The notes under the pieces are model-generated. The model saw nothing but the letters and a program-made list of their open reading frames with translations, had not been told where the DNA came from and searched no databases. 64,000 nt of DNA from assembly GCF_037975245.1 (NCBI RefSeq), contig NC_092579.1:15016178-15080177 (forward strand), in the 5' to 3' direction. Each line of letters begins with the position of its first letter. Position 1 is the first letter of the stretch. The position numbers were made by a program, and so were the translations under genes. The stretch comes from Apostichopus japonicus. Lineage: Eukaryota; Echinodermata; Holothuroidea; Aspidochirotida; Stichopodidae. Of this stretch, positions 30,000 through 44,450 are shown in pieces.

Positions 30000-32770
30000 T
30001 TTAACAATTTACTATTTCATTGTTTCACCCTTTCACCATTTCATCATTTAACCATTTCACCATTTCAACCTTTCACCATTTCACCCTTCAACTATTTTAC
30101 CATATCACAATTTCACCATTTCACCCTTTCACCATTTACCCATATCATCCTTTCACCATTTCACACTTTAACTATTTCATCCTTTCACCCTTTCACCATT
30201 TCATCTCACCTTTTCACCCTTTCACCATTTCACAATTCCACCCTTTCACCATTTCATCCTGTCACCATTTCACCTTTTCACCATTTCACCATTTCATCCT
30301 TTCATCATTTCACACTTTAACTATTTCACCATATCACACTTTCACCATTTCACCCTTTCACCATTTACCCATCTCATCCTTTCACCATTTCACACTTTAA
30401 CTATTTCATCGTTTCATCCTTTTACCATTTCACCATTTACCCATTTCACCCTTTCACCATTTCACACTTTAACTATTTCATCGTTTCATCCTTTCACCAT
30501 TTCACCATTTCATCCTTTCATCATTTACCCATTTCATACTTTCACCAATTCACTCTTTAACAATTTCATCATTTCACCCTTTCACCATTTCATCACTTCA
30601 CCCTTTAACTTTTTCATCCTGTCACTCTTTCACCCTTTCACCAATTATCCATTTCACCATTTAATCCTTTCACCATTTCACCCTTTAACTATTTTACCAT
30701 TTCACAATTTCACCATTTCACCCTTTCACAATTTATCCATTTCACCATTTCATCCATTCACAATTTCACCCTTTAACTATTTCATCCTTTCACAATTTCA
30801 TCATTTAACCATTTAACCATTTCATCCTTTCACCATTTCACACTTTAACTATTTCATCATTTCACCCTTTCACCATTTCATTTCATCATTTAACCATTTC
30901 ACCATTTCATTCTTTCACCATTTAACCTTTTCACCCTTTAACTATTTCACCATTACACCCTTCACCATTACACCCTCCATCATTTCACACTTTCACCATT
31001 TAACTATTTTACCATTTAACTATTTCACCGATACATCCTTTCACCATTTCACCTTTTCTCCCTTTCACTCTTTCACTATTTCACCATTTTATCATTTCAC
31101 CCTTCCACCATTTCACCAATTAACCATTTTACAATTTCACACTTTAACCATTTCACCATTTACCCATTTTATCCTTTCACCATTTAACCCTTTAACTTTT
31201 TCATCCTGTCACCCTTTCACCATTTCACCTTTTCTCCCTTTCACTATTTAACCATTTCATTATTTCATCATTTCACCCTTTCACCATTTCACCAATTAAC
31301 CATTTCACCATTTCATCCTTTCACCATTTCACGCTTTAACTATTTTACCATTTCACCCTTTCACCATTTCACCCTTTCACCATTTAGCCATTTCACCATT
31401 TCTTCCTTTCACAATTTCACAATTTCACCCTTTAACTATTTCATCATTTCACCCTTTCATCATTTAACCATTTCATCCTTTCACCATTTCACCCATTAAC
31501 TATTTCATCATTTCACACTTTCACCCTCTCACCATTTACCCATTTCATCCTTTCACCATTTCACCCTTTAACTATTTATCTTTTCACCCTTTTACTCTTT
31601 CATCATTTCACCATTAACCCATTTAATCCTGTCACCCTTTAACCATTTCACCTTTTCTCCTTTTCACTATTTAACCATTTCATTATTTCATCATTTCACC
31701 CTTTCACCATTTCACCAATTAACCATTTCACCATTTCATCCTTTCGACATTTCACCCTTTAACTATTTTACCATTTCACACTTTCACCATGTAACCCTTT
31801 CAACATTTAGCCATTTCACCATTTCTTCCTTTCACAATTTCACTCTTTAACTATTTCATCATTTCACCCTTTCATCATTTATCCATTTCACCATTTCATC
31901 CTTTCACCATTTCACCCTTTAACTATTTTACCATTTCACACTTTCACCATTTTACCCTTTCACCATTTATCCATTTCAACCTTTAACAATTTCACCCTTT
32001 AACTATTTCATTATTTCACCCTTTCACCATTTCATCATTTACCCATTTCATCCTTTCACCATTTCACATTTTAACTATTTCATCGTTTCACCCTTTCATC
32101 ATTTCACCATTTCACCCTTTCACCATTTCACCATTTCATCATTTTACCATTCCAACTGTTCACCATTTCATCCTGTCACCCTTTCAGCATTTCATCCTTT
32201 CATCATTTCACACATTAACTATTTCATCATTTCACACTTTCAACATTTCACACTTTCACCATTTCACCATTTACCCATTTCATCCTTTCACCATTTCACA
32301 CTTTAACTATTTCATCCTTTCACCCTTTCACCATTTCATCTCACCTTTTCACCCTTTCACCATTTCACAATTCCACCCGTTCACCCTTTCACCATTTCAT
32401 CCTGTCACCATTTCACCCTTTCACCATTTCATCCTTTCATCATTTCACACTTTAACTATTTCACCATATCACACTTTCACCATTTCACCCTTTCACCATT
32501 TACCCATTTCATCCTTTCACCATTTCACACTTTAACTATTTCATCGTTTCACCCTTTCACCATTTCATCATTTCACCCTTTCACCATTTCACCATTTCAT
32601 TATTTCATCATTTACCCATTTCATACTTTCACTATTTCACTCTTTAACAATGTCATCATTTCACCCTTTCACCATTTCATCATTTCACCCTTTAACTTTT
32701 TCATCCTGTCACTCTTTCACCCTTTCACCAATTATCCATTTCACCATTTAATCCTTTCACCACTTCACCC
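30000..32770 (+). repeat. HOR-D copy 1 (about 2.7-kb unit)
   Basis: The phrase TTTACTATTTCATTGTTTC at about 30010 recurs near 32782 and 36447. Two other rare phrases, CATTAACCCATTTAATCC (near 31612) and ATTCCAACTGTTCACC (near 32150), recur about 2.65 kb downstream. The short stretch 29781-29999 is transitional satellite that joins HOR-C to HOR-D. Confidence 0.8.
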
Positions 32771-35700
32771 TTTAACAATTTACTATTTCATTGTTTCACC
32801 CTTTCACCATTTCATCATTTAACCATTTCACCATTTCAACCTTTCACCATTTCACCCTTCAACTATTTTACCATATCACACTTTCACCATTTCACCCTTT
32901 CACCATTTACCCATATCATCCTTTCACCATTTCACACTTTAACTATTTCATCCTTTCACCCTTTCACCATTTCATCTCACCTTTTCACCATTTCACAATT
33001 CCACCCTTTCACCATTTCATCCTGTCACCATTTCACCCTTTCACCATTTCACCATTTCATCCTTTCATCATTTCACACTTTAACTATTTCACCATATCAC
33101 ACTTTCACCATTTCACCCTTTCACCATTTACCCATCTCATCCTTTCACCATTTCACACTTTAACTATTTCATCGTTTCATCCTTTTACCATTTCACCATT
33201 TACCCATTTCATCCTTTCACCATTTCACACTTTAACTATTTCATCGTTTCATCCTTTCACCATTTCACCATTTCATCCTTTCATCATTTACCCATTTCAT
33301 ACTTTCACCAATTCACTCTTTAACAATTTCATCATTTCACCCTTTCACCATTTCATCATTTCACCCTTTAACTTTTTCATCCTGTCACTCTTTCACCCTT
33401 TCACCAATTATCCATTTCACCATTTAATCCTTTCACCATTTCACCCTTTAACTATTTTACCATTTCACAATTTCACCATTTCACCCTTTCACAATTTATC
33501 CATTTCACCATTTCATCCTTTCACAATTTCACCCTTTAACTATTTCATCCTTTCACAATTTCATCATTTAACCATTTCACCATTTCATCCTTTCACCATT
33601 TAACCTTTTCACCCTTTAACTATTTCACCATTACACCCTTCATTATTACACCCTCCATCATTTCACACTTTCACCATTTAACTATTTTACCATTTAACTA
33701 TTTCACCGATACATCCTTTCACCATTTCACCTTTTCTCCCTTTCACTCTTTCACTATTTAACCATTTCACCATTTTATCATTTCACCCTTCCACCATTTC
33801 ACCAATTAACCATTTTACAATTTCACACTTTAACCATTTCACCATTTACCCATTTTATCCTTCCACCATTTCACCCTTTAACAATTTCATCATTTCACCC
33901 TTTCACCATTTAACCCTTTAACTTTTTCATCCTGTCACCCTTTCACCATTTCACCTTTTCTCCCTTTCACTATTTAACCATTTCATTATTTCATCATTTC
34001 ACCATTTCACCAATTAACCATTTCACCATTTCATCCTTTCACCATTTCACGCTTTAACTATTTTACCATTTCACCCTTTCACCATTTCACCCTTTCACCA
34101 TTTAGCCATTTCACCATTTCTTCCTTTCACAATTTCACCCTTTAACTATTTCATCATTTCACACTTTCACCATTTCACCCTCTCACCATTTACCCATTTC
34201 ATCCTTTCACCATTTCACCCTTTAACTATTTATCTTTTCACCCTTTTACTCTTTCATCATTTCACCATTAACCCATTTAATCCTGTCACCCTTTAACCAT
34301 TTCACCTTTTCTCCTTTTCACTATTTAACCATTTCATTATTTCATCATTTCACCCTTTCACCATTTCACCAATTAACCATTTCACCATTTCATCCTTTCG
34401 ACATTTCACCCTTTAACTATTTTACCATTTCACAATTTCACCATGTAACCCTTTCAACATTTAGCCATTTCACCATTTCTTCCTTTCACAATTTCACTCT
34501 TTAACTATTTCATCATTTCACCCTTTCATCATTTATCCATTTCACCATTTCATCCTTTCACCATTTCACCCTTTAACTATTTTACCATTTCACACTTTCA
34601 CCATTTTACCCTTTCACCATTTATCCATTTCAACCTTTAACAATTTCACCCTTTAACTATTTCATTATTTCACCCTTTCACCATTTCATCATTTACCCAT
34701 TTCATCCTTTCACCATTTCACATTTTAACTATTTCATCGTTTCACCCTTTCATCATTTCACCATTTCACCCTTTCACCATTTCATCATTTTACCATTCCA
34801 ACTGTTCACCATTTCATCCTGTCACCCTTTCAGCATTTCATCCTTTCATCATTTCACACTTTAACTATTTCATCATTTCACACTTTCAACATTTCACACT
34901 TTCACCATTTCACCATTTACCCATTTCATCCTTTCACCATTTCACACTTTAACTATTTCATCCTTTCACCCTTCATCTCACCTTTTCACCCTTTCACCAT
35001 TTCACAATTCCACCCGTTCACCCTTTCACCATTTCATCCTGTCACCATTTCACCCTTTCACCATTTCACCCTTTCACCATTTCACCCTTTCACCATTTAG
35101 CCATTTGACCATTTCTTCCTTTCACAATTTCACCCTTTAACTATTTCATCATTTCACACTTTCACCATTTCACCCTCTCACCATTTACCCATTTCATCCT
35201 TTCACCATTTCACCCTTTAACTATTTATCTTTTCACCCTTTTACTCTTTCATCATTTCACCATTAACCCATTTAATCCTGTCACCCTTTAACCATTTCAC
35301 CTTTTCTCCTTTTCACTATTTAACCATTTCATTATTTCATCATTTCACCCTTTCACCATTTCACCAATTAACCATTTCACCATTTCATCCTTTCGACATT
35401 TCACCCTTTAACTATTTTACCATTTCACACTTTCACCATGTAACCCTTTCAACATTTAGCCATTTCACCATTTCTTCCTTTCACAATTTCACTCTTTAAC
35501 TATTTCATCATTTCACCCTTTCATCATTTATCCATTTCACCATTTCATCCTTTCACCATTTCACCCTTTAACTATTTTACCATTTCACACTTTCACCATT
35601 TCACCCTTTCACCATTTATCCATTTCAACCTTTAACAATTTCACCCTTTAACTATTTCATTATTTCACCCTTTCACCATTTCATCATTTACCCATTTCAT

Positions 35701-36435
35701 CCTTTCACCATTTCACATTTTAACTATTTCATCGTTTCACCCTTTCATCATTTCACCATTTCACCCTTTCACCATTTCACCATTTCATCATTTTACCATT
35801 CCAACTGTTCACCATTTCATCCTGTCACCCTTTCAGCATTTCATCCTTTCATCATTTCACACTTTAACTATTTCATCATTTCACACTTTCAACATTTCAC
35901 ACTTTCACCATTTCACCATTTACCCATTTCATCCTTTCACCATTTCACACTTTAACTATTTCATCCTTTCACCCTTTCACCATTTCATCTCACCTTTTCA
36001 CCCTTTCACCATTTCACAATTCCACCCGTTCACCCTTTCACCATTTCATCCTGTCACCATTTCACCCTTTCACCATTTCATCCTTTCATCATTTCACACT
36101 TTAACTATTTCACCATATCACACTTTCACCATTTCACCCTTTCACCATTTACCCATTTCATCCTTTCACCATTTCACACTTTAACTATTTCATCGTTTCA
36201 CCCTTTCACCATTTCATCATTTCACCCTTTCACCATTTCATTATTTCATCATTTACCCATTTCATACTTTCACCATTTCACTCTTTAACAATGTCATCAT
36301 TTCACCCTTTCACCATTTCATCATTTCACCCTTTCACCATTTCATCATTTCACCCTTTAACTTTTTCATCCTGTCACTCTTTCACCCTTTCACCAATTAT
36401 CCATTTCACCATTTAATCCTTTCACCATTTCACCC
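32771..36435 (+). repeat. HOR-D copy 2, expanded by a 1.0-kb internal duplication
   Basis: This copy is about 3665 bases long rather than about 2.7 kb. CATTAACCCATTTAATCC occurs twice (near 34266 and 35270), as does ATTCCAACTGTTCACC (near 34796 and 35799), each pair about 1003-1005 bases apart. About 1.0 kb, roughly 34140-35140, has therefore been tandemly duplicated within the unit. Confidence 0.8.
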
Positions 36436-38650
36436 TTTAACAATTTACTATTTCATTGTTTCACCCTTTCACCATTTCATCATTTAACCATTTCACCAGT
36501 TCAACCTTTCACCATTTCACCCTTCAACTATTTTACCATATCACACTTTCACCATTTCACCCTTTCACCATTTACCCATATCATCCTTTCACCATTTCAC
36601 ACTTTAACTATTTCATCATTTCACCCTTTCACCATTTCATCTCACCTTTTCACCATTTCACAATTCCACCCTTTCACCATTTCATCCTGTCACCATTTCA
36701 CCCTTTCACCATTTCATCCTTTCATCATTTCACACTTTAACTATTTCACCATATCACACTTTCACCATTTCACCCTTTCACCATTTACCCATTTCATCCT
36801 TTCACCATTTCACACTTTAACTATTTCATCGTTTCATCCTTTCACCATTTCACCATTTACCCATTTCATCCTTTCACCATTTCACACTTTAACTATTTCA
36901 TCCTTTCATCCTTTCACCATTTCATCCTTTCATCATTTACCCATTTCATACTTTCACCAATTCACTCTTTAACAATTTCATTATTTCACCCTTTCACCAT
37001 TTCATCATTTCACCCTTTAACTTTTTCATCCTGTCACTCTTTCACCCTTTCACCAATTATCCATTTCACCATTTAATCCTTTCACCATTTCACCCTTTAA
37101 CTATTTTACCATTTCACAATTTCACCATTTCACCCTTTCACAATTTATCCATTTCACCATTTCATCCTTTCACAATTTCACCCTTTAACTATTTCATCCT
37201 TTCACAATTTCATCATTTAACCATTTCACCATTTCATCCTTTCACCATTTAACCTTTTCACCCTTTAACTATTTCACCATTACACCCTTCACCATTACAC
37301 CCTCCATCATTTCACACTTTCACCATTTAACTATTTTACCATTTAACTATTTCACCGATACATCATTTCACCATTTCACCTTTTCTCCCTTTCACTCTTT
37401 CACTATTTAACCATTTCACCATTTTATCATTTCACCCTTCCACCATTTCACCAATTAACCATTTTACAATTTCACACTTTAACCATTTCACCATTTACCC
37501 ATTTTATCCTTCCACCATTTCACCCTTTAACAATTTCATCATTTCACCCTTTCACCATTTAACCCTTTAACTTTTTCATCCTGTCATCCTTTCACCATTT
37601 CACCTTTTCTCCCTTTCACTATTTAACCATTTCATTAATTCATCATTTCACCCTTTCACCATTTCACCAATTAACCATTTCACCATTTCATCCTTTCACC
37701 ATTTCACGCTTTAACTATTTTACCATTTCACCCTTTCACCATTTCACCCTTTCACCATTTAGCCATTTCACCATTTCTTCCTTTCACAATTTCACCCTTT
37801 AACTATTTCATCATTTCACCCTTTCATCATTTAACCATTTCATCCTTTCACCATTTCACCCATTAACTATTTCATCATTTCACACTTTCACCATTTCACC
37901 CTCTCACCATTTACCCATTTCATCCTTTCACCATTTCACCCTTTAACTATTTATCTTTTCACCCTTTTACTCTTTCATCATTTCACCATTAACCCATTTA
38001 ATCCTGTCACCCTTTAACCATTTCACCTTTTCTCCTTTTCACTATTTAACCATTTCATTATTTCATCATTTCACCCTTTCACCCTTTCACCATTTCACCA
38101 ATTAACCATTTCACCATTTCATCCTTTCGACATTTCACCCTTTAACTATTTTACCATTTCACACTTTCACCATGTAACCCTTTCAACATTTAGCCATTTC
38201 ACCATTTCTTCCTTTCACAATTTCACTCTTTAACTATTTCATCATTTCACCCTTTCATCATTTAACCATTTCACCATTTCATCCTTTCACCATTTCACCC
38301 TTTAACTATTTTACCATTTCACACTTTCACCATTTCACCCTTTCACCATTTATCCATTTCAACCTTTATCCATTTCAACCTTTAACAATTTCACCCTTTA
38401 ACTATTTCATTATTTCACCCTTTCACCATTTCATCATTTACCCATTTCATCCTTTCACCATTTCACATTTTAACTATTTCATCGTTTCACCCTTTCATCA
38501 TTTCACCATTTCACCCTTTCACCATTTCACCATTTCATCATTTTACCATTCCAACTGTTCACCATTTCATCCTGTCACCCTTTCAGCATTTTATCCTTTC
38601 ATCATTTCACACTTTAACTATTTCATCATTTCACACTTTCAACATTTCAC
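36436..38650 (+). repeat. HOR-D copy 3
   Basis: Third copy, with the diagnostic phrases near 36447, 37987 and 38549. It is cut short near 38650, where the sequence changes to phrases (CATCACCAATTCATCC) that belong to the more diverged right part of the array. Confidence 0.78.
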
Positions 38651-40540
38651 ATTTTCACTATTTCACCCTTTAACAATTTAACCATCACCAATTCATCCTT
38701 TCACCTTCTCTCACCATTTCACCTTTTCTCCCTTTCACTCTTTCACTATTTAACCATTTCATCATTTCACCCTTTCACCATTTCACCAATTAACCATTTC
38801 ACCCTTTAACTATTTCATCATTTCATCATTTCACACTTTTACCATTTCACCATTTACCCATTTTACCATTTCATCCTTTCACCATTTCACCCTTTAACTA
38901 GTTCATCATTTCACCCTTTCAGCATTTCACCATTTTATAATTTCACCCTTTAACTATTTCATCCTGTCACCGTTTCACCCGTTCACCATTTCACCTTTTC
39001 TCCCTTTCACTAATGAACCACTTAACTATTTCATCATTTCACACTTTCTTCCTTTCACCTTTATCATTTCACACTTTCTTCCTTTCACCGTTTCACCATT
39101 TCACTATTTCTCCCTTTCACTCTTTCAGTGATTAGCCATTTCACTCTTCACCATTTCACCAATTAACAATTTCACCCTTTAACTATTTCATCATTTCACA
39201 CTTTAACCATTTCACCTTTTCACCATTTACCCATTTCATCTTTTCACCATTTCACCCTTTAACTATTTCATCCTGTAACCCTTTCACCCTTTAACTATTT
39301 TACCATAATTTCACACTTTCATCATTTCACCCTTTAACCGTTTCACCCCTTCACCATTTCACCTTTTTACCCTTTCACTAATGAACCACTTAAATATTTC
39401 ATCATTTCACACTTTCACCATTTCACCATATCATCCTTTCACTATTTAACCATTTCGCCCTTTAACCATTTTACCCTTTCACCATTTCACCCTTTCATCA
39501 TTTCACTATTCCACCCGTCCACCCTTACACCCTTCCACCATTTCACTAATTAACCATTTCACCCTTTAACTATTTCATCATTTCACCATTTTACCATTTA
39601 CCCATTTCACCATTTCATCCTTTCCCAATTTCACCCTTTAACTATTTCATCATTTCACCCTTTCATCATTTCACCATTTCATCATTTCACCCTTTCATCA
39701 TTTCACCCTTTCGCCATTTCACCTTTTCTCCCTTTCACTATTTAACTATTTCGTTATTTCTTCATTTCACCCTTTCATCATTTAACAATCACCCTTGCAC
39801 CATTTAACCCTTTAACTATTTCAACATTTCACACTTTCACCATTTCACCCTTTCACCATTTAACCATTTCACCAATTCATCCTTTCACTATTTCAACCTT
39901 TAACTATTTCATCATTTCACCATTAAAACATTTCACCACTTCACCATTTCATCCTTTCACCTTTCCACCTTGCTCACTTTTTCTCCCTTTCACTCTTTCA
40001 CTATATAACCATTTCACCATTTCATTATTTCATTATTTCACCAATTAACCATTTCACCATTTCGCAATTTCATCCTTTCACTATTTCACCATTTCAACCT
40101 TTAACTATTTCATCCTGTCACCATTTCACCCTTTCACCTTTTTCCCTTTCACTATTAAACCATTTCACTCTTTCACCCGCCATTTCACCCTTTCACCATT
40201 CCATCATTTCACCCTTTAACTATTTCATCATTTCAGCCTTTCATCATTTCACCCTTCAACTATTTCATCCTGTCACCCTTTCACCCTTTAACTATTTTAC
40301 CATTTCACACTTTCATCATTTCACCCTTTAACCATTTCACCCTTTCAGCATTTCACCATTTTATAATTTCACCCTTTAACTATTTCATCCTGTCACCGTT
40401 TCACCCGTTCACCATTTCACCTTTTCTCCCTTTCACTAATGAACCACTTAACTATTTCATCATTTCACACTTTCTTCCTTTCACCTTTATCATTTCACAC
40501 TTTCACCCGTTCACCATTTCACCTTTTCTCCCTTTCACTA
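38651..40540 (+). repeat. HOR-E, left partial copy with 102-bp duplication
   Basis: This stretch carries the landmarks of the 1577-bp unit: CTAATGAACCACTTAAC near 39011, CACCCGCCATTTCACC near 40175, and CCACCTTGCTCAC near 39967. A local tandem duplication of about 102 bases places CTAATGAACCACTTAAC at both 40436 and 40538. The left 350 bases are transitional satellite. Confidence 0.78.
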
Positions 40541-42115
40541 ATGAACCACTTAACTATTTCATCATTTCACACTTTCTTCCTTTCACCTTTATCATTTCAC
40601 ACTTTCATCCTTTCACCGTTTCACCATTTCACTATTTCTCCCTTTCACTCTTTCAGTGATTAACCATTTCACTCTTCACCATTTCACCAATTAACAATTT
40701 CACCCTTTAACTATTTCATCATTTCACACTTTAACCATTTCACCTTTTCACCATTTACCCATTTCATCTTTTCACCATTTCACCCTTTAACTATTTCATC
40801 CTGTAACCCTTTCACCCTTTAACTATTTTACCATAATTTCACACTTTCATCATTTCACCCTTTAACCGTTTCACCCCTTCACCATTTCACCTTTTACCCT
40901 TTCACTAATGAACCACTTAAATATTTCATCATTTCACACTTTCACCATTTCACCATATCATCCTTTCACTATTTAACCATTTCGCCCTTTAACCATTTTA
41001 CCCTTTCACCATTTCACCCTTTCATCATTTCACTATTCCACCCGTCCACCCTTACACCCTTCCACCATTCACTAATTAACCATTTCACCCTTTAACTATT
41101 TCATCATTTCACCATTTTACCATTTACCCATTTCACCATTTCATCCTTTCCCAATTTCACCCTTTAACTATTTCATCATTTCACCCTTTCATCATTTCAC
41201 CATTTCATCATTTCACCCTTTCATCATTTCACCCTTTCGCCATTTCACCTTTTCTCCCTTTCACTATTTAACTATTTCGTTATTTCTTCATTTCACCCTT
41301 TCATCATTTAACAATCACCCTTGCACCATTTAACCCTTTAACTATTTCAACATTTCACACTTTCACCATTTCACCCTTTCACCATTTAACCATTTCACCA
41401 ATTCATCCTTTCACTATTTCAACCTTTAACTATTTCATCATTTCACCATTAAAACATTTCACCACTTCACCATTTCATCCTTTCACCTTTCCACCTTGCT
41501 CACTTTTTCTCCCTTTCACTCTTTCACTATATAACCATTTCACCATTTCATTATTTCATTATTTCACCAATTAACCATTTCACCATTTCGCAATTTCATC
41601 CTTTCACTATTTCACCATTTCAACCTTTAACTATTTCATCCTGTCACCATTTCACCCTTTCACCTTTTTCCCTTTCACTATTAAACCATTTCACCCTTTC
41701 ACCCGCCATTTCACCCTTTCACCATTCCATCATTTCACCCTTTAACTAGTTCATCATTTCAGCCTTTCATCATTTCATCCTTCAACTATTTCATCCTGTC
41801 ACCCTTTCACCCTTTAACTATTTTACCATTTCACACTTTCATCATTTCACCCTTTAACCATTTCACCCTTTCACCATTTCATCATTTCACCCTTTAACTA
41901 TTTCATCCTGTCACCGTTTCACCCGTTCACCATTTCACCTTTTCTCCCTTTCACTAATGAGCCACTTAACTATTTGATCCTTTCACCATTTCACCCTTTA
42001 ACTATTTCATCATTTCACCCTTTCAGCATTTCACCATTTTATCATTTCACCCTTTAACTATTTCATCCTGTCACCGTTTCACCCGTTCACCATTTCACCT
42101 TTTCTCCCTTTCACT
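40541..42115 (+). repeat. HOR-E copy (about 1575-bp unit)
   Basis: The next occurrence of the CTAATGAACCACTTAAC block is 1575 bases downstream. Other landmarks (CACCCGTCCACCC, CCACCTTGCTCAC, CACCCGCCATTTC) are collinear between copies. It differs by single bases or small indels, such as CCACCATTCACTAATT where the next copy has an extra TT. Confidence 0.85.
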
Positions 42116-43692
42116 AATGAACCACTTAACTATTTCATCATTTCACACTTTCTTCCTTTCACCTTTATCATTTCACACTTTCATCCTTTCACCGTTTCAC
42201 CATTTCACTATTTCTCCCTTTCACTCTTTCAGTGATTAGCCATTTCACTCTTCACCATTTCACCAATTAACAATTTCACCCTTTAACTATTTCATCATTT
42301 CACACTTTAACCATTTCACCTTTTCACCATTTACCCATTTCATCTTTTCACCATTTCACCCTTTAACTATTTCATCCTGTAACCCTTTCACCCTTTAACT
42401 ATTTTACCATAATTTCACACTTTCATCATTTCACCCTTTAACCGTTTCACCCCTTCTGCATTTCACCTTTTACCCTTTCACTAATGAACCACTTAAATAT
42501 TTCATCATTTCACACTTTCACCATTTCACCATATCATCCTTTCACTATTTAACCATTTCGCCCTTTAACCATTTTACCCTTTCACCATTTCACCCTTTCA
42601 TCATTTCACTATTCCACCCGTCCACCCTTACACCCTTCCACCATTTCACTAATTAACCATTTCACCCTTTAACTATTTCATCATTTCACCATTTTACCAT
42701 TTACCCATTTCACCATTTCATCCTTTCCCAATTTCACCCTTTAACTATTTCATCATTTCACCCTTTCATCATTTCACCATTTCATCATTTCACCCTTTCA
42801 TCATTTCACCCTTTCGCCATTTCACCTTTTCTCCCTTTCACTATTTAACTATTTCGTTATTTCTTCATTTCACCCTTTCATCATTTAACAATCACCCTTG
42901 CACCATTTAACCCTTTAACTATTTCAACATTTCACACTTTCACCATTTCACCCTTTCACCATTTAACCATTTCACCAATTCATCCTTTCACTATTTCAAC
43001 CTTTAACTATTTCATCATTTCACCATTAAAACATTTCACCACTTCACCATTTCATCCTTTCACCTTTCCACCTTGCTCACTTTTTCTCCCTTTCACTCTT
43101 TCACTATATAACCATTTCACCATTTCATTATTTCATTATTTCACCAATTAACCATTTCACCATTTCGCAATTTCATCCTTTCACTATTTCACCATTTCAA
43201 CCTTTAACTATTTCATCCTGTCACCATTTCACCCTTTCACCTTTTTCCCTTTCACTATTAAACCATTTCACCCTTTCACCCGCCATTTCACCCTTTCACC
43301 ATTCCATCATTTCACCCTTTAACTAGTTCATCATTTCAGCCTTTCATCATTTCACCCTTCAACTATTTCATCCTGTCACCCTTTCACCCTTTAACTATTT
43401 TACCATTTCACACTTTCATCATTTCACCCTTTAACCATTTCACCCTTTCACCATTTCATCATTTCACCCTTTAACTATTTCATCCTGTCACCGTTTCACC
43501 CGTTCACCATTTCACCTTTTCTCCCTTTCACTAATGAGCCACTTAACTATTTGATCCTTTCACCATTTCACCCTTTAACTATTTCATCATTTCACCCTTT
43601 CAGCATTTCACCATTTTATCATTTCACCCTTTAACTATTTCATCCTGTCACCGTTTCACCCGTTCACCATTTCACCTTTTCTCCCTTTCACT
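42116..43692 (+). repeat. HOR-E copy (1577-bp unit)
   Basis: Tandem copy, collinear with the previous one. The offset to the following copy is 1577 at both the CTAATGAACC block and nearby landmarks. It shares the variant CCCCTTCTGCATTTC with the following copy but not with the preceding one, so these two are the closest pair. Confidence 0.85.
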
Positions 43693-44450
43693 AATGAACC
43701 ACTTAACTATTTCATCATTTCACACTTTCTTCCTTTCACCTTTATCATTTCACACTTTCATCCTTTCACCGTTTCACCATTTCACTATTTCTCCCTTTCA
43801 CTCTTTCAGTGATTAGCCATTTCACTCTTCACCATTTCACCAATTAACAATTTCACCCTTTAACTATTTCATCATTTCACACTTTAACCATTTCACCTTT
43901 TCACCATTTACCCATTTCATCTTTTCACCATTTCACCCTTTAACTATTTCATCCTGTAACCCTTTCACCCTTTAACTATTTTACCATAATTTCACACTTT
44001 CATCATTTCACCCTTTAACCGTTTCACCCCTTCTGCATTTCACCTTTTACCCTTTCACTAATGAACCACTTAAATATTTCATCATTTCACACTTTCACCA
44101 TTTCACCATATCATCCTTTCACTATTTAACCATTTCGCCCTTTAACCATTTTACCCTTTCACCATTTCACCCTTTCATCATTTCACTATTCCACCCGTCC
44201 ACCCTTACACCCTTCCACCATTTCACTAATTAACCATTTCACCCTTTAACTATTTCATCATTTCACCATTTTACCATTTACCCATTTCACCATTTCATCC
44301 TTTCCCAATTTCCGAATTTCACCCTTTAACTATTTCATCATTTCACCCTTTCATCATTTCACCATTTCATCATTTCACCCTTTCATCATTTCACCCTTTC
44401 ATCATTTCACCCTTTCGCCATTTCTCCTTTTCTCCCTTTCACTATTTAAC
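43693..44450 (+). repeat. HOR-E, right partial copy, diverging
   Basis: This stretch follows the 1577-bp unit closely at first. It then collects insertions (CCAATTTCCGAATTTC near 44306, an extra CATCATTTCACCCTTT unit near 44385) and passes into the diverged array. Confidence 0.75.
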
